Shown: positions 1 through 7,097 of the stretch, one piece after another
How the letters are laid out: each line of letters begins with the position of its first letter
Numbering within the stretch: position 1 is the stretch's first letter
Assembly (NCBI GenBank): GCA_910579545.1
Contig: CAJTVI010000075.1
Location: 1-10,591 of the forward strand
Origin: an uncultured Oscillospiraceae bacterium
GTDB taxonomy: Bacteria; Bacillota; Clostridia; Oscillospirales; Ruminococcaceae
Reading direction: 5' to 3'
Length of the DNA stretch: 10,591 bases
Notes under the pieces: generated by a model
What the model was told of the DNA's origin: nothing
The model's database searches: none
What the model saw: only the letters and a program-made list of their open reading frames with translations
Made by a program: the position numbers and the translations under genes

Positions 1-1
1 C

Positions 2-895
2 GACTGGTACAACCACCCGGACGGCGACGAAATGACCAACTTCCGCCTCACCCCGACCCCGACCCCCCTGCCCCAGACCATCATCCTGTTTAAGGACGGC
101 AAGGTGGTTGCCGCCGACGCCTTTAAGCTTACCACCGCCGAGATGAAAACCGGCACCGAAAACGTTTACACCGGCTGGCAGACCATCAATGGCCAGCAGT
201 ACTACTATCACCCCGACACCCACCAGCCGGTCACCGGGCCGCAGGTCATCGACGGCCAGCTGTACAACTTTGGGGCGGACGGCGTGCGCAAAAACCAGCT
301 GCAGGGCATCGACGTCTCCAAATACCAGCGCGGCATCGACTGGGCCAAGGTGCGGGCCTCCGGCATCGACTTTGTCATCATCCGTGCGGGCTACCGCGGC
401 TGGGGCACCGGCGCGCTGGTAGAGGATCCCATGCTTGCCAGCCATGTGCAGGGCGCAAGGGCGGCCGGCATCAAGATCGGGCTGTACTTCTTTACCCAGG
501 CGGTCAACGAGCAGGAGGCGGCCGACGAGGCCGGGTTCGTGCTCAGCCTGATCAAAAAGTACGGCATCCCGGTGAGCTATCCGGTCTACTACGACACCGA
601 AAACTCCGACGGCCGGGGCGCCGGCCGGGCCGACCACCTCGACCGCGGCCAGCGCACCGCCAACGCGGTCACCTTCTGCCAGACCATCCAGTCCGGCGGG
701 TATACCCCCGGCGTCTACTCCTACCGCAGCTGGCTTACCGGCAACCTCAACTTCTCCAGCATCAGCCGCTATAAAATTTGGGTGGCGCACTTTGCCAGCA
801 AGCTGGACTTTAACTATAAGTACGACATGTGGCAGTACACCTCCAGCGGCAGCGTGGACGGCATCCCCGGCCGGGTGGACCGCAACGTTATCTGA
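2..895 (+). CDS. GH25 family lysozyme (muramidase) with cell-wall-binding repeats, 5'-truncated by the window edge
   Basis: The frame is open from base 2, so the start lies outside the window; an internal ATG at 32 is unlikely to be the true start. Seen in order: a Thr-Pro linker (TPTPTPLP), a stretch beginning IILFKDGKVV, then glucan/choline-binding-like repeats (GWQTINGQQYYYHP, QVIDGQLYNFGADG; about 173-292), then a GH25 domain from 305 to the stop. GH25 hallmarks are GIDVSKYQ at the domain start (Asp codon 311), the catalytic pair in YYDTEN (Asp codon 593, Glu codon 599), and the closing WQYTSSGSVDGIPGRVDRNV. GH25 enzymes hydrolyse the beta-1,4 bond between N-acetylmuramic acid and N-acetylglucosamine. 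The binding repeats suggest a secreted protein acting on the cell wall, as an autolysin or against other bacteria. The signal peptide would be upstream and is not visible. No holin or other phage gene is seen nearby. A strong terminator follows, so it is the last gene of its transcript. Confidence 0.93.
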   Translation, partial: DWYNHPDGDEMTNFRLTPTPTPLPQTIILFKDGKVVAADAFKLTTAEMKTGTENVYTGWQTINGQQYYYHPDTHQPVTGPQVIDGQLYNFGADGVRKNQLQGIDVSKYQRGIDWAKVRASGIDFVIIRAGYRGWGTGALVEDPMLASHVQGARAAGIKIGLYFFTQAVNEQEAADEAGFVLSLIKKYGIPVSYPVYYDTENSDGRGAGRADHLDRGQRTANAVTFCQTIQSGGYTPGVYSYRSWLTGNLNFSSISRYKIWVAHFASKLDFNYKYDMWQYTSSGSVDGIPGRVDRNVI

Positions 896-935
896 GAAGC
901 TGTGCCAATAGCCGCCGATCCCCTTTTTGCACCTT

Positions 936-984
936 CCCCGGGCGGGCCCTTTTGCAGAGGGCCCGCCCGGGGCTTTGTGATTTT
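936..984 (+). terminator. Rho-independent terminator of the GH25 lysozyme gene
   Basis: A perfect 15-bp inverted repeat, CCCCGGGCGGGCCCT (936-950) and its complement (958-972), encloses a 7-nt loop. A T-rich but interrupted tail (CTTTGTGATTTT) follows. It lies 40 nt after the lysozyme stop and about 65 nt before the ftsH promoter, so it separates the two transcripts. Confidence 0.8.
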
Positions 985-1037
985 AAAATGTTCAAAAACG
1001 CACCGTCAAAATTTTACAAATCTTTTATCTTTACACC

Positions 1038-1066
1038 TTGACAAGCGCCCCCCGGCTGGGTACACT
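1038..1066 (+). promoter_or_regulatory. Predicted housekeeping (sigma-A type) promoter of ftsH
   Basis: A perfect -35 hexamer TTGACA (1038-1043) is followed after 17 nt by TACACT (1061-1066, four of six matches to TATAAT). It sits in a locally AT-rich stretch between the lysozyme terminator and ftsH. Transcription would start near 1073 and leave a leader of about 80 nt. No CIRCE element was seen. Confidence 0.7.
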
Positions 1067-1078
1067 ATCCTGTAATAA

Positions 1079-1116
1079 AGCCCTGTCCTTCTTCTTTTTT
1101 GGCCGGCGGCAGGGCT
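1079..1116 (+). promoter_or_regulatory. Possible hairpin in the ftsH 5' leader
   Basis: AGCCCTG (1079-1085) and its complement CAGGGCT (1110-1116) form a 7-bp stem around a 24-nt pyrimidine-rich loop. It begins almost at the predicted transcription start and ends about 40 nt before the ftsH ATG. It could affect message stability or translation, but a 7-bp stem may also occur by chance. No riboswitch class is recognised and no long T tract follows. Confidence 0.25.
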
Positions 1117-1155
1117 GTTTATGGGCGCTCTGCCCCGGAAAGGACCCTGTTTTGC

Positions 1156-3006
1156 ATGAAAGAATATAAGCCCCCGCAAAAATCCTTTTTATACTACTGC
1201 GGCATTGTGCTGCTGGTAATGCTGCTGCTCAACGCCTTTGTGTTCCCGCAGCTCTTCACCGCCCGGGTGGAGGAGGTGCAGTACGGCGAATTTTTGCAGA
1301 TGGTGGACGAGGGCCGGGTCAGCCAGGTGGAGGTGGACGAGCACGAGATCGTGTTTGCCGACACCGCCACCCCCACCGGCTACTACAAAACCGGCCGCAT
1401 GGAGGATCCCGGCCTTGCCCGCCAGCTGTACGAGGCCGGCATCACCCAGTACGGCACCCCCATTGTGCAGCAGGTAAGCCCTTTGGCCAGCATGCTGATC
1501 AGCTGGGTGCTGCCGCTGCTGCTGTTTATGCTGCTGGGCCGGGTGCTCATGAGCAGCCTTGCCAAGCGGGCCGGCGGCGGCGCGGGCAACTTTATGTCCT
1601 TTGGCAAAAGCAACGCCAAGGTGTATGTGCAGTCTACCGACGGCATCCGCTTTGCCGACGTGGCCGGCGAGGACGAGGCCAAGGAACTGCTGACCGAGAT
1701 CGTGGACTTTTTGCACAACCCCAAAAAATACGCCGAGATCGGCGCCCGCATCCCCCGCGGCGCACTGCTGGTAGGCCCTCCGGGCACCGGCAAGACCCTG
1801 CTTGCCAAGGCGGTGGCCGGCGAGGCAAACGTGCCCTTTTTCTCGATGTCCGGCTCGGAATTTGTGGAGATGTTTGTGGGCATGGGCGCGGCCAAGGTGC
1901 GCGACCTCTTTAAACAGGCCAACGAAAAAGCGCCCTGCATCGTATTTATCGACGAGATCGACACGATCGGCAAAAAGCGGGACGGCGCGGGCGGCATTGG
2001 CGGCAACGACGAGCGGGAGCAGACCCTCAACCAGCTGCTCACCGAGATGGACGGCTTTGACGGCACCAAGGGGGTCATCCTGCTGGCGGCCACCAACCGG
2101 CCCGAAAGCCTGGACCCCGCCCTCTTGCGCCCCGGCCGGTTTGACCGGCGCATCCCGGTGGAGCTGCCCGATCTGCAGGGCCGGGAGGAGATCTTAAAGG
2201 TACACGCCAAAAAGGTCAAGATCGGCCCCAATGTGGAGTTTGGGCCGATCGCCCGGGCGGCGGCGGGCGCCTCCGGGGCCGAACTGGCCAACATGATCAA
2301 CGAGGCGGCCCTGCGCGCGGTGCGGGACGGCCGCAAGGCGGTGACCCAGAACGACCTGATGGAGAGCGTGGAGGTGGTGATCGCCGGTTACCAAAAAAAG
2401 AACAAGATCCTCTCAAACAAAGAAAAACTCATCGTCTCCTACCACGAGATCGGCCACGCGTTGGTGGCCGCTTTGCAGGAGGGCAGCGCTCCTGTCTCCA
2501 AGATCACCATCATCCCCCGCACCTCGGGCGCGCTGGGCTACACCATGCAGGTGGAAAAAGAGGAGCAGAACCTCATGAGCAAGGCCCAGATCGAAAACAA
2601 GATCGCCACCCTCACCGGCGGGCGGGTGGCCGAGGACCTTGTTTTCCACTCGGTGACCACCGGGGCCTCCAACGACATCGAGCAGGCCACCAAGCTGGCC
2701 CGCTCGATGGTGACCCGGTTTGGCATGAGCGATTTTGGCATGATGGCGCTGGAAACCGTGAGCAACGCCTACCTGGGCGGGGACGCTTCGCTGGCCTGCA
2801 GCCCCGAGACCGCCGCCTTGGTGGATAAAAAGGTGGAGGAGGTCATCCGCACCCAGTACCAAAAGGCCGAGCAGCTGCTGGCCGGGCATATGCGCGAGCT
2901 GCACGCGCTGGCAAAGCATTTGTACGAGCACGAGACCATCACCGGCGAGGAGTTTATGCAGCTGATGGAGCACCCGCCCCTGCTGGGCGAAGGGGCCGCT
3001 GAGTAA
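1156..3006 (+). CDS. ftsH: FtsH, ATP-dependent zinc metalloprotease of the membrane
   Basis: FtsH is a hexameric AAA+ protease of the cytoplasmic membrane that extracts and degrades damaged membrane proteins and some regulatory proteins. The product is 616 residues, the usual length. Seen: TM1 (about 11-30), a short extracellular FtsH_ext region, TM2 (about 110-128), Walker A GPPGTGKT (207-214), Walker B IVFIDE (262-267), the second region of homology with ATNRP (312-316) and arginine fingers R325 and R328, and the zinc site HEIGH (430-434) with likely third ligand D507 in GASND. All catalytic residues are present. The ATG at 1156 is chosen because AAAGGA lies 12 nt upstream and the protein then begins with a short basic segment before TM1. 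A TTG at 1099 in the same frame would add 19 residues with no homology-like features. It is transcribed from the promoter at 1038-1066. Confidence 0.97.
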   Translation: MKEYKPPQKSFLYYCGIVLLVMLLLNAFVFPQLFTARVEEVQYGEFLQMVDEGRVSQVEVDEHEIVFADTATPTGYYKTGRMEDPGLARQLYEAGITQYGTPIVQQVSPLASMLISWVLPLLLFMLLGRVLMSSLAKRAGGGAGNFMSFGKSNAKVYVQSTDGIRFADVAGEDEAKELLTEIVDFLHNPKKYAEIGARIPRGALLVGPPGTGKTLLAKAVAGEANVPFFSMSGSEFVEMFVGMGAAKVRDLFKQANEKAPCIVFIDEIDTIGKKRDGAGGIGGNDEREQTLNQLLTEMDGFDGTKGVILLAATNRPESLDPALLRPGRFDRRIPVELPDLQGREEILKVHAKKVKIGPNVEFGPIARAAAGASGAELANMINEAALRAVRDGRKAVTQNDLMESVEVVIAGYQKKNKILSNKEKLIVSYHEIGHALVAALQEGSAPVSKITIIPRTSGALGYTMQVEKEEQNLMSKAQIENKIATLTGGRVAEDLVFHSVTTGASNDIEQATKLARSMVTRFGMSDFGMMALETVSNAYLGGDASLACSPETAALVDKKVEEVIRTQYQKAEQLLAGHMRELHALAKHLYEHETITGEEFMQLMEHPPLLGEGAAE

Positions 3007-3120
3007 GGCGGACTTTGGGCAAAAGCAGACCTTTAAAACGGCTGGCCGGCCCCTTTGCCCCGGCGGGGCGCGGGGGAACCCGGCCTTTGCAAAAAGCGGT
3101 AAGAGAGGGGAGGGGAGCGG

Positions 3121-4659
3121 ATGAAACGCAGATGGCTGCGCCGGCTGTTTTTGCGCCGGGTGCTGGTAGCGCTGATGATCCTATTGCAGATATGCTCGAT
3201 CGTGTATATCGTCAGCGTGGACACCTTTTACGCCAAGGCATTTGCGGCCGCGCTGCGGGTGGCCAGCGTGTTTGTGGTGCTCTACATCGTAAGCCGCAAA
3301 ACCAAGCCCGCCTACCGTTTGATGTGGATCATCCTGATCCTGGCCTTGCCGGTGCTGGGCTGCCTTGCCTACCTGCTGTTCAATTTCCAGGCCAGCACCC
3401 GGTACTACCGGCACAAGCTGGCCATGCTGGAGCAGGCCACCGCCCCCCTCATGGCCTGCGGGAGCAGCAGCCTGCCCGCCGCCCTTGCGGCCTGCCCCGA
3501 GGCCGCGCGGGACCTTACCTACCTGCAAAACTGCGCCCATTTCCCGGTAAGCTGCCACACCGCCACCAGCTATTACAGCCCGGGAGAGGCCTTTTTGCCC
3601 GCCTTTTTGGCCGACCTTGAGCGGGCCGAGCGGTACATCTTTTTGGAGTATTTTATCCTGCAGGAGGGCAGGCTCTGGGATCAGGTGCTGGCGGTGCTGC
3701 GGCGCAAGGCGGCTGCTGGGGTGCTGGTGCGGGTGATGTACGACGATATGGGCTGCTTTTTTACCCTGCCCGGCAGCTACGCCCGCCAATTGCGGGAGTG
3801 GGGCATCGAGGCGGCGGTGTTCAACCCCTTTTCGCCGGTCATCACCGCCATCCAGAACAACCGCGACCACCGCAAGATCGCCTCGATCGACGGGCGGGTG
3901 GCCTACACCGGCGGCATCAACCTGGCCGATGAGTACATCAACGCCATCCAGAAGCACGGCTACTGGAAGGACGCCGCCCTGCGGCTGGAGGGGGACGCCG
4001 CCTGGAGCCTGACCGTGATCTTTTTGCAGCTCTGGCAGCTTGCCAGCCACACCGCCGAGCCGGACATCGCCGCGCTCTGCCCCTGGCGGGATACCCCCTG
4101 CACCCAGGCGCAGGACGGCTTTGTGCTGCCCTATGCCGACAGCCCCATGGACGCCGAAAATGTGGGCGAGCATGTCTACATCCAGATCATCAACCAGGCC
4201 CGGCACACCCTTTACATCAACACCCCCTACCTGATCGTGGACGACAACCTCGTTTCGGCCCTCTCGCTTGCCGCCAAGAGCGGGGTGGACGTGCGCATTG
4301 TCACCCCCGCCCGGTGGGACAAGCGGCTGGTGCACATGACCACCCGCTCCTACTACCGGCAGCTGGTGGAGGCGGGGGTCAAGGTATACGAGTACTCGCA
4401 GGGGTTTATGCACGCCAAAACCTTTGTGGCCGACGGCAAGGTGGCCACGGTGGGCACCACAAACCTCGATTTCCGCAGCCTGTACCTGCATTTTGAGTGC
4501 GGCGTATGGATGTACGGCTCCTCGGCCGTGCGGCAGGTGGAGCAGGATTTCCTTGCCACCCTGCCCGATTGCCACCGGGTCACCTTAGAGGAATGCCGCT
4601 GCGGCGCGGCCCTGCGGCTGGTGCAGGAGGTGCTGCGGCTTTTTGCGCCGCTCATGTAG
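3121..4659 (+). CDS. cls: Cardiolipin synthase (phospholipase D superfamily, membrane bound)
   Basis: It is predicted to condense two phosphatidylglycerol molecules into cardiolipin and glycerol at the cytoplasmic membrane. The 512-residue product has three hydrophobic N-terminal segments (about 13-33, 39-57, 67-88; the last matches the PLDc_N region). Two HKD motifs follow: H250-R-K252 with D257 (HRKIASID, then GGINLADEY) and H431-A-K433 with D438 (HAKTFVAD, then GTTNLDFRSL). Both catalytic sites are intact and the length is normal for bacterial Cls. The start is supported by a very purine-rich site (GGGGAGGGGAG, 3107-3117) just before the ATG. The 114-nt gap after ftsH has no convincing terminator, so read-through from ftsH is plausible. 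A PLD-family enzyme with another substrate is possible but less likely. Confidence 0.92.
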   Translation: MKRRWLRRLFLRRVLVALMILLQICSIVYIVSVDTFYAKAFAAALRVASVFVVLYIVSRKTKPAYRLMWIILILALPVLGCLAYLLFNFQASTRYYRHKLAMLEQATAPLMACGSSSLPAALAACPEAARDLTYLQNCAHFPVSCHTATSYYSPGEAFLPAFLADLERAERYIFLEYFILQEGRLWDQVLAVLRRKAAAGVLVRVMYDDMGCFFTLPGSYARQLREWGIEAAVFNPFSPVITAIQNNRDHRKIASIDGRVAYTGGINLADEYINAIQKHGYWKDAALRLEGDAAWSLTVIFLQLWQLASHTAEPDIAALCPWRDTPCTQAQDGFVLPYADSPMDAENVGEHVYIQIINQARHTLYINTPYLIVDDNLVSALSLAAKSGVDVRIVTPARWDKRLVHMTTRSYYRQLVEAGVKVYEYSQGFMHAKTFVADGKVATVGTTNLDFRSLYLHFECGVWMYGSSAVRQVEQDFLATLPDCHRVTLEECRCGAALRLVQEVLRLFAPLM

Positions 4660-4672
4660 CCCCCGCGCGGCC

Positions 4673-4693
4673 GGCGCGCTTTCTTAGCGCGCC
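4673..4693 (+). repeat. Hairpin just after the cardiolipin synthase stop codon
   Basis: GGCGCGCT (4673-4680) and AGCGCGCC (4686-4693) form a perfect 8-bp stem with loop TTCTT, 13 nt after the cls stop. No T tract follows, so it is not a classical intrinsic terminator. It may protect the 3' end of the message or be one of several palindromes of this GC-rich gap. Confidence 0.5.
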
Positions 4694-4771
4694 CTCTGCG
4701 GGCGGCCCCGCGGCCGGTGTGTTTCCTTGATCCGGCCCCGCGGCCCGGCCCCTGCTCCTGCGCCGGCCCCG

Positions 4772-4793
4772 CTGCCCGGCCCCCGCCGGGCAG
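4772..4793. repeat. GC-rich hairpin in the convergent intergenic region
   Basis: CTGCCCGGC (4772-4780) and GCCGGGCAG (4785-4793) form a perfect 9-bp stem with a CCCC loop. It lies between the two other hairpins of the same gap and has no T tract on either strand. Confidence 0.5.
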
Positions 4794-4808
4794 GCCAAAA
4801 CCCGCAGC

Positions 4809-4860
4809 AAAACCATCCGCCCCGCGCAGCTTTTGCAAGCTGCGCGGGGCGGATTTTCTG
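4809..4860. terminator. Bidirectional intrinsic terminator between cls and the histidine kinase gene
   Basis: A perfect 18-bp inverted repeat, ATCCGCCCCGCGCAGCTT (4815-4832) and its complement (4837-4854), has a 4-nt TTGC loop. On the + strand it runs into TTTTCT; on the - strand the stem is followed by GGTTTTGC. It lies between convergent genes (cls ends at 4659, the kinase gene at 4887), so it can end both transcripts. Confidence 0.85.
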
Positions 4861-4886
4861 CGCATTCCCTTTTGCCCGCGCCGGGC

Positions 4887-6212
4887 CTACGGCGCGCCGG
4901 GCAATTCCAGCACAAAGGTTGCGCCGCGGGGCTTTCCACCCTCGCCGGGGGTGTCCCGCACATACAGCCGACCGCCATGCAGCCGGCAAAGCTCGGCGGC
5001 TACCGCCAGCCCCAGCCCAAAATGCGCGCGGTTTGCGCGGCTGCGCTCGGAGCGGTAAAACCGGTCAAACACCCGGGGCTTTTCACTGTCCGGGATGCCG
5101 GGGCCGTGGTCCCGCACCAGCAGGGCCGCCTGGGCGCCGTGCGTTTCCAGCGCCAGTTCCACCGCGCTGCCCGGCGGCGCGTATTCCAAGGCGTTTGCAA
5201 GCAGCACCCCCAAAAGCTGCACCAGCCGCTCCTCGTCCCCAAAAATTTCGGGGGCCGGGGCCGGGGGCAGCCGCAGCACCAGCCTGCGGTCTGCGGCCGC
5301 GGCCAGGGGCAAAAACTGCTCGTAGGCCCGCCGGCACACCTCCTCCGGCAAAAGCCGGGCGGGCCGCAGCTGCCAGGCGCCGGCGTCGCTGCCCGCCAGC
5401 AGCAAAAGGTCGTCCACCAGGCGGGCCATCCGGCGGGTCTCCCGCTGGGCCGCCTGCAAAAACCGCCCGCACTCGTCCGGGCAAAGCCCGGCCGCGCTCA
5501 GGCTGGCGTCCACCGCCGCCAAAGGGGTGCGCAGCTCGTGGCTGGCCGCGGCCACAAACTCCTGCTGGCGGGCAAGGCCCTCGGCGGTGGGGCGTATGGC
5601 AAGCCCGGCCAGCACCCAGCCGGCCAGGGCCAGCGCGCACACCCCGCCAAGCCCCAGGCCCAGGTACCGCCCGGCCAGCGCCGCCAGCGCCCGCCGGTGC
5701 ACCGCCGTGTCCTGCAAAAGCAGCACCAGCACCCCGTCCGGCCTTGCGGGGCGGGCCGCGTAGCCGGTGTAGCTCTCCCCGGCGGCGCCCCGCACCGCAA
5801 GGGGGATCTGCCAGCGCCGGCCGGACACTACATTATACCAGATGCCCTCGCCGCCGGCGGCCGTTAGCGCCCGCTGGGCCAGTTTCTCTCGCGGGGTGGC
5901 GGGCTGCCATACGCCGGCAAACTGCAGGGGGCGGCCGTTGTCCCACAGGCAGGCCACCGTTTGGCCCTGGGTTTCCAGCTCGGCCAAAAACCGGTCCGAG
6001 ATGCAGCCGGTGGTTTCCAGCTTTTCCAAAAGGCCAGAAAGGCTCCCGGCCAGCAGGGCGTCGGCGCTCTCGCGGTACTGCCGCCGCGCCATCGACCAGC
6101 CCGCCCACAGCGCGGCCCCCAGCACAAGGGCGGTCAGCAGGGTGCACACCGCCGTCAGCCGCAGGCGCAGGCTTTGCAGCGGGCCGCGCGCCGCTTTCCT
6201 CCGGCTCAGCAT
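4887..6212 (-). CDS. Membrane sensor histidine kinase of an OmpR-class two-component system
   Basis: It senses an unknown signal, autophosphorylates on histidine and passes the phosphate to the regulator encoded upstream. The 441-residue product has TM1 (about 18-40), an extracytoplasmic region of about 140 residues, TM2 (about 183-206), a HisKA domain with H225 in SHELRTP, then HATPase_c with N340 (N box, LLANALEYA), G1 box DHGPG (368-372), F box VFDRFYRSE (381-389) and G2 box FGLGLA (398-403). Only about 19 residues separate TM2 from H225, leaving no room for a HAMP domain. The ATG at 6210-6212 is chosen because GGAG lies 8 nt upstream and the gene then overlaps the regulator stop by 7 nt (ATGCTGA), which indicates translational coupling. 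The frame stays open further upstream, but that part lies inside the regulator gene and encodes low-complexity Gly/Arg/Ala sequence. The stop is TAG, facing the bidirectional terminator. Confidence 0.93.
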   Translation of the reverse strand: MLSRRKAARGPLQSLRLRLTAVCTLLTALVLGAALWAGWSMARRQYRESADALLAGSLSGLLEKLETTGCISDRFLAELETQGQTVACLWDNGRPLQFAGVWQPATPREKLAQRALTAAGGEGIWYNVVSGRRWQIPLAVRGAAGESYTGYAARPARPDGVLVLLLQDTAVHRRALAALAGRYLGLGLGGVCALALAGWVLAGLAIRPTAEGLARQQEFVAAASHELRTPLAAVDASLSAAGLCPDECGRFLQAAQRETRRMARLVDDLLLLAGSDAGAWQLRPARLLPEEVCRRAYEQFLPLAAAADRRLVLRLPPAPAPEIFGDEERLVQLLGVLLANALEYAPPGSAVELALETHGAQAALLVRDHGPGIPDSEKPRVFDRFYRSERSRANRAHFGLGLAVAAELCRLHGGRLYVRDTPGEGGKPRGATFVLELPGAP

Positions 6213-6892
6213 CCGGCCAGCTCCAGCCGGTAGCCCGCGCCCCGCACGGTGGCAAGCCGCACCGCGTCCCCCGCGCCCGCCTTTGCCAGCTTGCGGCGCA
6301 CCAGATAAATGTAGCTGTCCAGCGAGGAATCCTCCACCTCGGCCGCGGCCCCCCATACCCTTGCCAGCAGGGTCTCGCGCGCCAGCAACCGGCCGGGGCT
6401 GCGCAGCAGCATCTCCAACAGCTCGCACTCGGTTTTGGATACCTTTACCGGCCCGGCCGGGCCCTCCAGCCGCAGTTCGTTTGGGTAAAGGGTCACGCAG
6501 CCCGCCGCGATCCAGCGCCCCGGCTCAAAGCCCGCCGGCCGCCGGGCCAGCGCCCGCAGCCGTGCCGCCAGCTCCCGCAGGTCAAAGGGCTTGGCAAGGT
6601 AATCGTCCGCCCCGGCATCCAGCCCGTCCACCCGGTCGCCCACCCGGGCCAGGGCGGTCAGCAGCAGCACCGGGGTGGCCACCCCCGCCGCCCGCGCGCG
6701 GCGCAGCACCGCAAGGCCGTCCAGCCCGGGCAGCATCCGGTCCAAACAGCAGGCGTCGTACACCCCGCCGCACAAAAGCGCCAGCCCCTCCTCGCCGTCG
6801 CCGCAGGCGTCGGTCTGGATGCCGTCGGCCGCCAGCCCCGCCGCCACCGCGGCCGTCAGGGTCTCATCGTCCTCGATCAGCAAAACACGCAC
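6206..6892 (-). CDS. OmpR/PhoB-family response regulator (winged-helix DNA binding)
   Basis: It is a cytoplasmic transcription factor activated by phosphorylation from the adjacent kinase. The 228-residue product has a receiver domain with acidic residues E7-D8-D9, phospho-acceptor D51 (CCLDRMLPGLDG), switch T79 (LLLTAL) and K101 (LAKPF). A C-terminal winged helix (about 130-227) ends in the typical TVRGAGYRLE. All conserved phosphotransfer residues are present. The start is a GTG at 6890-6892, so that the protein begins MRVLLIEDD as is usual in the family. A moderate ribosome binding site, GAGAAG, lies 9 nt upstream. It is the first gene of its operon, read from the TATAAT-containing promoter at 6928-6960 and probably autoregulated. 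The closest known groups are VanR/PhoP-like regulators of Firmicutes. The divergent transporter operon is its most likely other target. Confidence 0.95.
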   Translation of the reverse strand: MRVLLIEDDETLTAAVAAGLAADGIQTDACGDGEEGLALLCGGVYDACCLDRMLPGLDGLAVLRRARAAGVATPVLLLTALARVGDRVDGLDAGADDYLAKPFDLRELAARLRALARRPAGFEPGRWIAAGCVTLYPNELRLEGPAGPVKVSKTECELLEMLLRSPGRLLARETLLARVWGAAAEVEDSSLDSYIYLVRRKLAKAGAGDAVRLATVRGAGYRLELAGC

Positions 6893-6927
6893 AGGGCAGC
6901 ACTTCTCTTTCTGGTTTATTTTCCTTT

Positions 6928-6960
6928 ATTATACAGGAGAAACCTCAAAACAATCTCAAA
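6928..6960 (-). promoter_or_regulatory. Promoter of the regulator-kinase operon with a predicted regulator-binding direct repeat
   Basis: Read on the - strand: TTTGAG (6960-6955), 5 nt, TTTGAG (6949-6944), 10 nt, then a perfect -10 TATAAT (6933-6928). The repeat period is 11 nt. No good -35 hexamer lies 16-18 nt upstream of the -10; at 17 nt the sequence is AGATTG. Instead the direct repeat overlaps the -35 region. This is the arrangement of PhoB/OmpR-class activated promoters, in which the bound regulator replaces -35 contacts. Transcription would start near 6921, about 30 nt before the GTG start. Confidence 0.65.
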
Positions 6961-6992
6961 GAAATTCTGACAAATTTGTGATAATAAAGGCT

Positions 6993-7025
6993 TTTCAGGC
7001 TTTTTTGAGAAACCGCTGGTAGCAT
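6993..7025 (+). promoter_or_regulatory. Predicted promoter of the transporter operon with a matching regulator-binding direct repeat
   Basis: Read on the + strand: TTTCAG (6993-6998), 5 nt, TTTGAG (7004-7009), 10 nt, then TAGCAT (7020-7025, four of six matches to TATAAT) preceded by TGG, an extended -10 element. The spacing equals that of the opposite promoter base for base. The weak -10 and absent -35 suggest dependence on an activator. An alternative, unregulated start is an extended -10 TGTGATAAT at 6977-6985. Either would give a leader of roughly 65-105 nt before the lipoprotein ATG. Confidence 0.5.
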
Positions 7026-7097
7026 AAAAGGCATACCGAGGGTGGGGCGCGGGGCGGGCATTGGCCGCTCCCCCTGCCGGGAAGGAGACAAAACAAG

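Noticed and set aside
2..895. The lysozyme as a prophage endolysin
   Set aside because: No holin, tail or other phage gene is visible, and the next genes are housekeeping. The part before 1 is unseen, so phage origin cannot be excluded but is not supported.
1150..1161. TTTTGCATGAAA shared by the ftsH start and the last gene's start (10471-10482), as a common regulatory motif
   Set aside because: Twelve-base repeats are expected by chance in 10 kb, and seven of the bases are simply the start codon, a Lys codon and a preceding C typical of this genome.
1383..2336. A 317-codon - strand frame inside ftsH
   Set aside because: The coding strand carries the Walker motifs and second region of homology of FtsH. 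The reverse product is Ser/Arg/Pro-rich and motif-free.
3015..3620. A 201-codon + strand frame overlapping the ftsH-cls gap and the start of cls
   Set aside because: Its product is Ala/Gly/Arg/Pro-rich and out of frame with cls, whose start has a much better ribosome binding site and membrane segments.
3181..4575. A 464-codon open frame on the - strand inside cls
   Set aside because: It is the reverse-strand shadow of a gene with two intact HKD motifs and has no recognisable domains or ribosome binding site.
4727..6970. A 747-codon open frame on the + strand across the whole two-component region
   Set aside because: It lies antisense to the kinase and regulator genes, which carry all expected motifs. 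Its product is a low-complexity Pro/Ala/Arg/Gly string, as expected when GC-rich codons are read backwards.
6937..7014. GAGAAACC repeated at 6937-6944 and 7007-7014 as an operator pair
   Set aside because: One 8-base match in a short A/T-rich region is not significant. The better-organised TTTGAG repeats overlap these positions and explain part of the match.
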